DNA of 64,000 nt, taken from assembly GCA_026131555.1 (NCBI GenBank), contig JAMXJH010000001.1:411463-475462 (forward strand), read 5' to 3'. The notes beneath the pieces were generated by a model. The model saw only the letters and a list, made by a program, of their open reading frames with translations, did no database searches and was not told the origin of the DNA. A program made the translations under genes and the position numbers. The stretch comes from Aerococcaceae bacterium NML190073. Its GTDB lineage: Bacteria; Bacillota; Bacilli; Lactobacillales; Aerococcaceae. Shown piece by piece: positions 39,290 through 47,520 of this stretch. The first letter of the stretch is position 1. Each line of letters starts with the position of its first letter.

Positions 39290-40768
39290 ATGTCACAATT
39301 CAGACAGGATGCTGAGCAATTGGTGAAATTGATTGGCGGGAAAGACAATGTTGTAGCTGTATCTCACTGTGCGACGCGGATGCGTTTTGCTTTGAAAGAT
39401 ACGGCGCTAGCAGATATTGCTGCGATTGAGCAATTGGCGTCTGTTAAAGGTAGTTTTACGCAAGCAGGACAATTTCAAGTGATTGTTGGAAATAGTGTTT
39501 CCGAGTTTTACAAAGAGTTTCAAGCGGTATCGGGATTGGGAGAGGCATCGAAAGAAGATGTGAAAGCGGCGGCGGTCAGCAATCAGAATGTGTTGCAACG
39601 CACGATGACGTTCTTGGCAGAGATTTTCGCACCGATTATTCCGGCAATTATTGTCGGTGGTTTAATTTTGGGATTCCGTAATATTTTGGAAGGCGTTGGA
39701 TTTCAAGCACTTGGTCAGAAGATTGTTGATGGCGTAGCATTGACGACGGCAACAGGTGAGCCGATTTATAATACAATTACCGATGTGTCGCAATTTTGGA
39801 GCGGGGTGAACCATTTCTTATGGTTGCCGGGTGAAGCAATTTTCCATTTCTTGCCGGTTGGTATTACTTGGTCTGTCACACGCAAAATGGGTGGTACGCC
39901 CATCCTAGGAATTGTGTTGGGTATTACTTTGGTATCACCTAATTTATTAACCAATGCCTACGCCGTACCAGAAGCAATGGCGAACGGCACTTTAAAATTT
40001 TTTGATTTTGGTTTTTTCAAGGTAGATGCCATCGGCTATCAAGCGCAAGTGATTCCAGCTTTATTAGCAGGTTTGGCACTTGGTCATTTGGAAAGATTTT
40101 GGCGCCGTGTTGTGCCTGAGGTCGTGTCGATGATTTTTGTACCGTTCTTGGCTCTATTGCCGGCAGTTATTTTGGCACATACAGTGTTAGGACCAATCGG
40201 TTGGAAAATCGGTCAAGCGATTTCAACAGTAGTGTTAGCCGGTTTGACAGGAACATTCAGTTGGCTGTTCGGGGCTATTTTTGGCTCGTTGTATGCGCCA
40301 TTGGTTATTACAGGTTTGCATCACATGACTAACGCAATCGATGCACAATTGATTGCCGATGCGGGTGGCACAGGTTTATGGCCAATGATTGCACTGTCAA
40401 ACATTGCACAAGGTTCAGCCGTGTTAGGCGTTTGGTGGATGACGCGTCAGAATGAAGAAGAAACACAAATTACATTACCATCCATGATTTCTGCGTACCT
40501 AGGTGTTACCGAGCCGGCTTTATTCGGGGTAAATTTGAAATATGTTTACCCATTTGTTGCCGGAATGATTGGTTCTGGTGTAGCCGGCTTAGTCGCAACG
40601 ACATTCAAAGTCACAGCCAATTCCATCGGTGTCGGTGGTTTGCCCGGATTTCTGGTGATTCAACCGAAATCAATGTTAATGTTCTTTGTCTGCATGGCGA
40701 TTGCGATTGTAGTACCATTTATCTTGACAATTTCGTTTAAGAAAGCCAATCTTTTTGGCAAAAAATAA
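39290..40768 (+). CDS. treP: Trehalose-specific PTS EIIBC
   Basis: A 492-residue permease that imports trehalose as trehalose 6-phosphate. The N-terminal EIIB domain carries phosphocysteine Cys27 in SHCATRMRF. A linker of about 20 residues joins it to a glucose/sucrose-superfamily EIIC with about ten helices (FAPIIPAIIVGGLILGFRN; PVGITWSVTRKMGGTPILG; ITGLHHMTNAID). There is no EIIA domain, so a glucose-type EIIA must be supplied in trans. It is 18 bp before treC. Regulation by TreR and CcpA is indicated by the upstream sites. Confidence 0.92.
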   Translation: MSQFRQDAEQLVKLIGGKDNVVAVSHCATRMRFALKDTALADIAAIEQLASVKGSFTQAGQFQVIVGNSVSEFYKEFQAVSGLGEASKEDVKAAAVSNQNVLQRTMTFLAEIFAPIIPAIIVGGLILGFRNILEGVGFQALGQKIVDGVALTTATGEPIYNTITDVSQFWSGVNHFLWLPGEAIFHFLPVGITWSVTRKMGGTPILGIVLGITLVSPNLLTNAYAVPEAMANGTLKFFDFGFFKVDAIGYQAQVIPALLAGLALGHLERFWRRVVPEVVSMIFVPFLALLPAVILAHTVLGPIGWKIGQAISTVVLAGLTGTFSWLFGAIFGSLYAPLVITGLHHMTNAIDAQLIADAGGTGLWPMIALSNIAQGSAVLGVWWMTRQNEEETQITLPSMISAYLGVTEPALFGVNLKYVYPFVAGMIGSGVAGLVATTFKVTANSIGVGGLPGFLVIQPKSMLMFFVCMAIAIVVPFILTISFKKANLFGKK

Positions 40769-40786
40769 AATAGAAGGGCGATTAGA

Positions 40787-42448
40787 ATGGATATTTCTAA
40801 GCAAGTAATTTATCAACTATATCCAAAATCATTCAAAGATTCAACGGGAAACGGAGTCGGCGATTTAGAAGGAGTGATTGCCAAACTCGATTATTTAGCG
40901 CAATTGGGGATTGATATGATTTGGCTAAATCCTTTTTATCCCTCTCCACAAAATGATAATGGCTATGACGTGTCAGATTATTGTGCGATTGATCCTTTAT
41001 TCGGAACGATGTCGGATTTCGAACGCTTGGTCAAAGAAGCGGCGAAACGAGGCATCGGTATCATGTTGGACATGGTATTCAATCATACGTCGACAGAACA
41101 TGAATGGTTCCGGAAAGCTTTGGCAGGAGATCCGTATTACCAAGACTTCTATTATTTGCGACCTTTGAAAGCAGATGGTTCGTTGCCGACCAACTGGGAA
41201 TCCAAATTTGGAGGACCGGCATGGGCACCGTTCGGGGACAGTGATTTGTACTATTTACATCTCTACGATGTTACTCAAGCCGATTTGAATTGGCATAATC
41301 CGAATGTCCGTCAGGCACTGTATGAAGTGGTGCATTTTTGGTTAGAAAAAGGGGTAAGAGGTTTCCGATTCGATGTCTTGAATGTTATCGGGAAAGCAAC
41401 AACATTGGAAGATAGCCCAGCACCGAATTCCGCCCAAGAAAAAGCATTGTATACCGACACGCCGATTGTGCATCAATGGATTCAGGAACTCAATCAATCA
41501 AGTTTCGGTCAGTATCCGGACATTGTGACGGTTGGAGAAATGTCTTCGACAACGGTGGAAAGTGGCATTCGTTATACGAATCCTAATGAGCATGCCTTAT
41601 CGATGATCTTCAGTTTCCATCACCTTAAAGTGGACTATGAATCCGGCGAAAAATGGAGCAATCCGCCTTTTGATTTCCTTGAATTGAAACGCATTATTGA
41701 CCATTGGCAGCAAGGAATGTCTGATGGAGAAGGTTGGAATGCATTATTTTGGAACAATCATGATCAACCGCGGGCGAACAGTCGCTTCGGTGATGTGGTG
41801 AATTATCCGTACGAAACGCAAACAATGTTAGCGCAAACAATCCATCTATTGCGCGGCACCCCATATATTTACCAAGGTGAAGAAATTGGGATGACGAATC
41901 CGGATTATGAGCGGATTGAACAGTTTGATGATATTGAAACACACAATAATTATAAGCTCATGCGCCAAAAAAACTATTCTCATGAGGAAGCCATGACAAT
42001 TATCCGAGCTAAATCCCGTGATAATAGTCGGACGCCAATGCAATGGGATAATAGCTTACACGCAGGTTTCACAACGGGTACCCCATGGCTAGAAGTGGCG
42101 GATAATTATCAAACCGTCAATGTGGAGTACGAATTACAGCAGGGTAAAATATTCGCCTACTACCAGCAACTCATCCAGCTACGTAAGCAATATGCGCTCA
42201 TTAGTGAGGGAACGTATCGAGGATTAATGCTGGACCATCCGCGAGTAATGGCATATGTTCGCGAACATCAAGGACAACAATTATTAGTTTTAAGCCATTT
42301 TTATGCGGGAGAAGTGAGCATTACATTACCGAGAGAGTTTCAGAACCGTTCAGCATACAAACTGATTGGTAACGGCTCGCTTGAAGCTATCAGCAATGAA
42401 CTCCAATTAGGACCGTATGAAACAGTCGCTTTCTTAATGACAAAATAA
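40787..42448 (+). CDS. treC: Alpha,alpha-phosphotrehalase (trehalose-6-phosphate hydrolase)
   Basis: A 553-residue cytoplasmic GH13 enzyme that splits trehalose 6-phosphate to glucose and glucose 6-phosphate. GH13 motifs: DMVFNHTS (95-102), GFRFDVLNVI with nucleophile Asp196, VGEMSS with acid/base Glu251, and FWNNHDQPR with Asp326. The start MDISKQVIYQLYPKSFKDST is typical. AGAAGGG precedes the ATG. Its place right after the trehalose permease decides it against oligo-1,6-glucosidase, which has similar motifs. Confidence 0.93.
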   Translation: MDISKQVIYQLYPKSFKDSTGNGVGDLEGVIAKLDYLAQLGIDMIWLNPFYPSPQNDNGYDVSDYCAIDPLFGTMSDFERLVKEAAKRGIGIMLDMVFNHTSTEHEWFRKALAGDPYYQDFYYLRPLKADGSLPTNWESKFGGPAWAPFGDSDLYYLHLYDVTQADLNWHNPNVRQALYEVVHFWLEKGVRGFRFDVLNVIGKATTLEDSPAPNSAQEKALYTDTPIVHQWIQELNQSSFGQYPDIVTVGEMSSTTVESGIRYTNPNEHALSMIFSFHHLKVDYESGEKWSNPPFDFLELKRIIDHWQQGMSDGEGWNALFWNNHDQPRANSRFGDVVNYPYETQTMLAQTIHLLRGTPYIYQGEEIGMTNPDYERIEQFDDIETHNNYKLMRQKNYSHEEAMTIIRAKSRDNSRTPMQWDNSLHAGFTTGTPWLEVADNYQTVNVEYELQQGKIFAYYQQLIQLRKQYALISEGTYRGLMLDHPRVMAYVREHQGQQLLVLSHFYAGEVSITLPREFQNRSAYKLIGNGSLEAISNELQLGPYETVAFLMTK

Positions 42449-42466
42449 AAGGCATGAACAATAAAG

Positions 42467-42520
42467 ATGGGATAAACGCCGAGATTTAGCGAATTTTGGT
42501 GTGTGTCCCATTCTTTTTTT
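42467..42520 (+). terminator. Terminator after treC
   Basis: GATGGGA at the left pairs with TCCCATT at the right in a long imperfect stem, followed by CTTTTTTTG. Confidence 0.65.
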
Positions 42521-42610
42521 GCCAAAGAGACAAAAAAGTATTAAAATTTATACGGAAATCGGCTACAATGAAGGTGAGTTTGATTTATAGAAGAACTATA
42601 AGGAGGAAAT

Positions 42611-43753
42611 ATGAAGAACGTTATACGATTGCTGTTTATGATAATTGTGTGTCTAGCGGGTTGTAGTCGCGAGCCGATGATTCAGATTGACAGCAGTGTA
42701 CAAGCGTCGTTAGATGCCAAGGTGAAGCAATCAGACGATACTTCATCCGTAGAAGAACCCGCGTCAACAACGTCTTTAGTTGATTTGAATACTTTTACAC
42801 TTTTGCCGGAAGGCAGCGTGTTGTCTTTATACGATTACTCCCCAATTTATCCGAATCAATTAAAAGTGTATTCGGACGGTCAGCAAACATATATGATGTA
42901 TTTGAATTTCATCAATGAGAACGGAACTTTATTGCAAGTAAGTGAACACTTAGGCACAAACAATGTGAACACGAAAGTGTTTGCTTTTGAACAGGGTGCT
43001 TTGATGCAGTCGGCGGAATATGCCGGCACGGCAGTAATGCCTTACTTACTTCAATCTCCAAGCCAAAATGAGCTCTCGCCACGCATTATGTTACAAGAAC
43101 CGATTATGGTCGGCACGACGTGGAGCAGTGATGGCGTTAGTCAGAGTACGATTACAGCTTTGTATGAAAAAGGGATCATCCATCAATTGGAGTACCGTAA
43201 TATTATTGAAGTTTCAACAAATTTTGAAACGTACACATTGAAGGAATACTACGCTGCTCAAGAAGGTTTAATTCTGACTTGGATTGTGCCGACGGGAGAA
43301 GGAGTGGCTGAGCAGCAGTGGCAATTGGTTGAGAATTATCACGGTGTGAAATGGACAGACGAGGTTACAATGGCTATCCCTAGGGATGGTGACGGCGCGA
43401 TTTTGCAACGAGAAAGTGCTTTGTTGAATCGCCAGACGAATGAAACATTGGCCCAAGCTTTCACCTCACTTTTCCGAGAAAAAGGGTGGCTCAATGACCA
43501 AGTAAGCATTCAAGAATTGGTGTTGGATAACAATGTTGTAACAGTTGATTTCACCCCGGGAATTGTTGCATCCGTTAATGCATATGTCGGTCAAGAGGAA
43601 CGTTTGTTACCGGCAATCGTACAAACATTGGCGGATTATTATCAAGTGCAACACGTACGTTTGACAGTCGGCGGATTAATCTTGACGCCTGATCGATTAG
43701 CGGTACCTGCTGATGGCATTTGGCAAGTGGATGCTCAGTGGTTAGGCGAGTAA
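42611..43753 (+). CDS. GerMN-domain lipoprotein
   Basis: A 380-residue surface lipoprotein with lipobox LAGC (Cys18), a Ser/Thr linker, a beta-rich middle part and a C-terminal GerMN domain (about 285-370: QELVLDNNVVTVDFTPGI, LLPAIVQTLADYYQVQHVRLTVGG). GerMN domains occur in the spore protein GerM and in lipoproteins such as LpqB. In a non-sporulating organism the role is unknown, probably in the cell envelope. AAGGAGG precedes the ATG. It is a single-gene unit with its own terminator, convergent with the PTS operon. Confidence 0.75.
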   Translation: MKNVIRLLFMIIVCLAGCSREPMIQIDSSVQASLDAKVKQSDDTSSVEEPASTTSLVDLNTFTLLPEGSVLSLYDYSPIYPNQLKVYSDGQQTYMMYLNFINENGTLLQVSEHLGTNNVNTKVFAFEQGALMQSAEYAGTAVMPYLLQSPSQNELSPRIMLQEPIMVGTTWSSDGVSQSTITALYEKGIIHQLEYRNIIEVSTNFETYTLKEYYAAQEGLILTWIVPTGEGVAEQQWQLVENYHGVKWTDEVTMAIPRDGDGAILQRESALLNRQTNETLAQAFTSLFREKGWLNDQVSIQELVLDNNVVTVDFTPGIVASVNAYVGQEERLLPAIVQTLADYYQVQHVRLTVGGLILTPDRLAVPADGIWQVDAQWLGE

Positions 43754-43771
43754 TGATTATTTATCGATAAA

Positions 43772-43812
43772 AAATCCCACAGTTTAGTATGGAATTGCTA
43801 ACTGCGGGATTT
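43772..43812. terminator. Bidirectional terminator
   Basis: AAATCCCACAGTTTAG (43772-43787) pairs with CTAACTGCGGGATTT (43798-43812). A/T runs on both sides serve the convergent lipoprotein and PTS transcripts. Confidence 0.88.
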
Positions 43813-43838
43813 ATTTTTTGTGGTGAATTGATTAGTAG

Positions 43839-44153
43839 TTATTTCATCAGCGATTCAGCGAGTTCCAATACTTTGTCACCTTTCATCATACCGTAATCGG
43901 TCATTGGAATGACGTCAACCGGAATATTTGTTCCTTCCAACACTTGTTGGAAATTATTTAAGAGGTAACGTACTTGAGGACCTAAGAGTACAACATCAAC
44001 AGGGTGTTTTTTCAAATAGTCTTCTCCTTCAGGAACGGGAACTGCGAAGATATCGGCAGCTAAGCCTTTTTCTTCGGCGGCTTTTTTCATTTTGTTAACT
44101 AATAGGCTGGTACTCATACCTGCTGCGCAAACTAACATAATTTTCTTGGTCAT
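43839..44153 (-). CDS. PTS lactose/cellobiose-type EIIB
   Basis: A 104-residue phosphocarrier starting MTKKIMLVCAAGMSTSLLV. Cys9 is the phosphorylated residue in the CAAGMSTS P-loop. It accepts phosphate from a Lac-family EIIA (not in this operon) and passes it to sugar in EIIC. AAAGGAG supports the ATG at 44153. It is last in the three-gene minus-strand operon. The exact sugar cannot be read from the sequence. Confidence 0.93.
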   Translation of the reverse strand: MTKKIMLVCAAGMSTSLLVNKMKKAAEEKGLAADIFAVPVPEGEDYLKKHPVDVVLLGPQVRYLLNNFQQVLEGTNIPVDVIPMTDYGMMKGDKVLELAESLMK

Positions 44154-44166
44154 AAGAATTCTCCTT

Positions 44167-45066
44167 TTATCGATTGATTGAGCGGGCAATCATAGATACG
44201 GTATGACGTTGTCCACGAATGGCTTTGCTCATGGTAAAAATATTCTCAACAGGTGCGAGTCCTCCGTAACCGGCATCGCCGATATGTTGGATATCTGCAC
44301 CACAAATTTTGTTTTGGATAGCGATTTGACGAATAGTTTCCGCATCAGCGCCTTCTTGGCTTGTGCCGATTGCGGTCATGACAAGCGCTTGATGTTGATG
44401 AGCGCATTGTACAATCCGTTTCAAGTCGTCGGCATCGAAGCCGGGGACAGTTCCAACAGCGGGGGCAAGAATGATATCAGCGCCGGCTTGGATGAAGGTT
44501 TTGACAGCTTCCAAATCAGCAACCGGTTCGTCAACACCGGCACCGTGCATTTTTCCAGCAATAACCAATCCCGCAAAATGTTGTTTGACGAACTGAATGG
44601 AGTCAGCGATGGCAGCATTGGTTACACCCGTTCCCGGATTTCCGGTCAAGCAAACGAAATCTAAGCCTAGCGTTTCGATTGCTTTGACCGTTGCCTCGTT
44701 GACTTGGCGTCCTTGGCTAATGTCCAGGCGATTCTCATTCATTTTGGCATGGAGGTCGACAGGCTCCAAGTTGACACCTATAGGGCGTCCCGTTAACTGA
44801 TGCAGCCGATCAACGAAATGTTCCGGTTCAGCATCCAATGCCCAAATGACAGGGTTCAAGACATCGACACCATTGAGCAAAATCAAATCGGCACCGAAAG
44901 CACGCGCTAATTCCGCATTGGTAATGTCACCAATAGAGGTTGGATACGGTGCGACATTTTCGGAGAGGATGACGCGTCCTTCGCAAGCTTTAATGCTTTG
45001 TTTCAATTCTTCAGCTGACATGGCAAGAATTTCTGAGGCATTTGCACTGATTAATCGTTTAACCAT
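44167..45066 (-). CDS. TIM-barrel-like protein of a PTS operon
   Basis: A 299-residue cytoplasmic protein (MVKRLISANASEILAMSAEE; EGRVILSENVAPYPTSIGDITNAE). Repeated beta-alpha units with GADLILLNGVDV, LDFVCLTGNPGTGV, GADIILAPAVGTVPGF and GDAGYGGLAPVENI suggest a PEP-mutase or aldolase-like TIM barrel. It resembles a conserved family annotated only as a domain of unknown function (DUF7916, from memory). Its consistent place between EIIC and EIIB genes suggests a step in breakdown or sensing of the imported phosphosugar. No biochemical function should be assigned. Confidence 0.7.
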   Translation of the reverse strand: MVKRLISANASEILAMSAEELKQSIKACEGRVILSENVAPYPTSIGDITNAELARAFGADLILLNGVDVLNPVIWALDAEPEHFVDRLHQLTGRPIGVNLEPVDLHAKMNENRLDISQGRQVNEATVKAIETLGLDFVCLTGNPGTGVTNAAIADSIQFVKQHFAGLVIAGKMHGAGVDEPVADLEAVKTFIQAGADIILAPAVGTVPGFDADDLKRIVQCAHQHQALVMTAIGTSQEGADAETIRQIAIQNKICGADIQHIGDAGYGGLAPVENIFTMSKAIRGQRHTVSMIARSINR

Positions 45067-45081
45067 TGTATGATATCTCCT

Positions 45082-46350
45082 TTATGATTGATGTTCCATT
45101 GCTTGAAATTCTTTTTCGACTGAGCGATAGAATGGTAGGTAGAGCAAGATGTCTACGATAATGATGACTACTTGTAATAATGCCCCGGCGATACTACCCG
45201 TTGTCAAGAAACCGCTGAGGATAGGTGGCATTGTCCATGATGCGACTGCGCGGGTGAGCGGCACCAATCCGGTTGACATGGCGGTATAGGCGATGAAGAC
45301 ATTGACAATCGGTACGAGAATGAACGGGATGACAAGTCGTAAATTTAAGACAATCGGAATCCCGAACATAGCCGGTTCATTGATGTTAAAAATACCCGGC
45401 GCAATTGTCAGTGGCGCTAATGTTTTCGTTTGTTGACTGGCATGACGATGCTTAGCGAGCAACGCCAATCCGATTACAAGACCGAAGGTTGCACCGCCAC
45501 CGCCGATATATACGAAATTATCCATGAACGGTCCGGTAATAATGTTTGGTAAGGCCTCGCCTATTCTGTAGGCTTCTTTATTGGCATCTAAGTTCGCAAT
45601 CCAAACAGGCGAGAAGAGCGAATTAACAACATTTCCGCCGTGAATTCCAACGAACCAGAATAAGCTGTTCAAACCGGCTACGAGTGCGGTTCCGAATACA
45701 TTATTACTGAGAGCGCTGAGCGGTTTTCCGAGAATGTTTTGGACGATGTCGTGAATATGCGGAAGCGAAAAAGCATCGAGTAAGGAGTAAACCAATAGAG
45801 CGAGTGAGATAATCACAGCCCCCGGAATAATGGCGCTAAAACTTCGTGATACAGCAGGTGGAACGGCTTCAGGCAATTTAATCTGAATATCACGTTCGAT
45901 AAACCAGTGGAAAATATAAGCGGATAACAAGGCGATAATAATCGCAACGAAGACGCCCCTAGCACCGAAGAAAACAGCCGGAATACCAATGCCGTCATCA
46001 CCTTTCATTTGCGGTGTGACGGTGAGGAAGGCGGACACTGCAATCACCCCGGCGGCAACTCCATCTTTCTTATATTGAGTCGCTAAACTGTGAGCAACTC
46101 CAAATGTTCCAATTAAACCGAGAATTCCGAAACTACCGTCAACTCCCTTCCATAAATAGGAGGCGATACCGATTTGACCGAGCCATTCCTCCCAACCAGG
46201 TGCAGGAAAACTGGCAATAATCATAAATAAGGAACCGATAATAATCAAAGGCATACCGAGTGTTAAACCGTCACGAATGGCAACTAGCGCCTTATTGGTA
46301 CTGAGCTTGGTGGCAATTGGCATCAAATACTTGTCTATGAAAGTGTTCAT
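45082..46350 (-). CDS. celB: PTS lactose/cellobiose-type EIIC
   Basis: A 422-residue permease of the lactose/N,N'-diacetylchitobiose/cellobiose family: TKLSTNKALVAIRDGLTLGMPLIIIGSLF, with a mid-protein PEAVPPAVSRSFSAIIPG and GIFNINEPAMFGIPIVLN near the C-terminus, which contribute to the sugar site. About ten helices. First gene of the operon with the TIM-barrel protein and EIIB. A cre site overlaps its promoter. The gene symbol is a family label; substrate is not determined. Confidence 0.88.
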   Translation of the reverse strand: MNTFIDKYLMPIATKLSTNKALVAIRDGLTLGMPLIIIGSLFMIIASFPAPGWEEWLGQIGIASYLWKGVDGSFGILGLIGTFGVAHSLATQYKKDGVAAGVIAVSAFLTVTPQMKGDDGIGIPAVFFGARGVFVAIIIALLSAYIFHWFIERDIQIKLPEAVPPAVSRSFSAIIPGAVIISLALLVYSLLDAFSLPHIHDIVQNILGKPLSALSNNVFGTALVAGLNSLFWFVGIHGGNVVNSLFSPVWIANLDANKEAYRIGEALPNIITGPFMDNFVYIGGGGATFGLVIGLALLAKHRHASQQTKTLAPLTIAPGIFNINEPAMFGIPIVLNLRLVIPFILVPIVNVFIAYTAMSTGLVPLTRAVASWTMPPILSGFLTTGSIAGALLQVVIIIVDILLYLPFYRSVEKEFQAMEHQS

Positions 46351-46439
46351 AAAACAATCCTCCTTAATTATTTTTTTAATAAAAGCAAGTCAATTAGTGA
46401 ACAATTAAGCATATTCGACCACTTTTATTATTACATTAA

Positions 46440-46476
46440 ATTGTACACAATACCATTTATTTTGTAAACGATTTCA
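46440..46476 (-). promoter_or_regulatory. PTS operon promoter overlapped by a cre site
   Basis: On the minus strand TTTACA (46463-46468), 17 bp, TACAAT (46440-46445). TGTAAACGATTTCA (46463-46476, plus strand) matches the cre consensus at 13 of 14 positions and covers the -35 box, consistent with CcpA repression. Confidence 0.75.
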
Positions 46477-46492
46477 ATTTAATAATAAAACA

Positions 46493-46530
46493 ATCCTCTC
46501 GCTCTCAGCTAAGGCTGTGTACGAGAGGAT
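46493..46530 (-). terminator. Terminator after treR
   Basis: ATCCTCTCG (46493-46501) pairs with CGAGAGGAT (46522-46530), followed on the minus strand by TTGTTTTATT. Confidence 0.82.
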
Positions 46531-46549
46531 AATCTATCAATAGGATTAT

Positions 46550-47269
46550 TTACCTCATTCTCGGCTTACGACGTGCAAACTCTGAGAAGCGGAATTTCTC
46601 AAGACGGTGGTGTGACACCGTGTATTGGAAGAATTGAGTATCTTCTAAGAAAACATGACTCTTGACTTTGATGACATAGTCCATTGGGGTTAACTTCATC
46701 AATGAGAGCTCAAGTTCGGAAGCTTTTTCAGCGATAATATCTTTAGTAGCATAACTGATTTCTAGCTTCAGATCTTTCTCGAAATATTCATAAATAGAAT
46801 TGATAGCTGCTTCATCCGGAATGTGTGAAACAATCGAGCAACGAATGTAGTCTTCGTCGACGATCATTACTTCTCCTTGGATGTTGCGTGTGCGAATTAG
46901 GTGAATAAATTTCTCATCTTCGGTTACGCCGGATTGTCCGATTAGAAACTCCGGTGCAGGAACAATCTCATTTTTGATAAGAATGGTTTCAGATTCAATG
47001 TTCTGCTCTTTTTGAAGTTCTTTGTAACTGACAAGCCCGGTGATTGGGAATGAGAAGCGTGTGAAGTCTAATACAATTGAGCCGCGACCTTGCTTTTTAT
47101 GAATGAAACCATTCTCCAGCAATAATTTTTGTGCTTTACGAATCGTTTCACGAGATACGTCATACATTTTAGCTAATTCGTGTTCGGTTGGGATTAGCTT
47201 ACCAATTGGATAATGTCCGGTTTTGATTTTGTGCTCAATATCCAAATAGATTTTTTCGAATTTATTCAT
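46550..47269 (-). CDS. treR: Trehalose operon repressor TreR (GntR/HutC family)
   Basis: A 239-residue repressor. An N-terminal GntR winged helix (PTEHELAKMYDVSRETIRKA; GFIHKKQGRGSIVLD) is followed by a UTRA effector domain (about 80-235) with the TreR-like pieces FSFPITGLVSYKELQ and YTVSHHRLEKFRFSEFARR. It is expected to leave TTGTATATACAA-type operators when trehalose 6-phosphate accumulates. One such operator lies upstream of treP. It is 4.1 kb from treC, with the lipoprotein and PTS operon between, so it could in principle also serve that PTS operon. Confidence 0.85.
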   Translation of the reverse strand: MNKFEKIYLDIEHKIKTGHYPIGKLIPTEHELAKMYDVSRETIRKAQKLLLENGFIHKKQGRGSIVLDFTRFSFPITGLVSYKELQKEQNIESETILIKNEIVPAPEFLIGQSGVTEDEKFIHLIRTRNIQGEVMIVDEDYIRCSIVSHIPDEAAINSIYEYFEKDLKLEISYATKDIIAEKASELELSLMKLTPMDYVIKVKSHVFLEDTQFFQYTVSHHRLEKFRFSEFARRKPRMR

Positions 47270-47387
47270 ATTAACACCCCTCTTTTCATTTTATCATAAT
47301 ATGCCTATTCCAAAAAGATATTTACTTCATTTTTCGATAAAATTTTATAGAAAATTCATATTTTTTGCGGAGAGTCCAAGCTGATGA

Positions 47388-47500
47388 TTGCAATTTCGTT
47401 TGCTTTTCGTTATAATTTGGCTAGATTTATAGCAGTTAGCAGTCAAAGTGCTTACTACTCGCCGTTGATGTTATAGGGGGTAGTGTAGGCACTTTTTTTG
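47388..47500 (+). promoter_or_regulatory. mnmE promoter followed by a terminator-like leader hairpin
   Basis: TTGCAA (47388-47393), a 17-bp spacer and TATAAT (47411-47416) would start RNA near 47423. An imperfect hairpin (AAAGTGC at about 47445 with GCACTTT at about 47489) ending in T7 follows before the gene, as in an attenuator or a leftover terminator. Confidence 0.65.
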
Positions 47501-47520
47501 TAGAGAAAGGGGCGAGGAAG

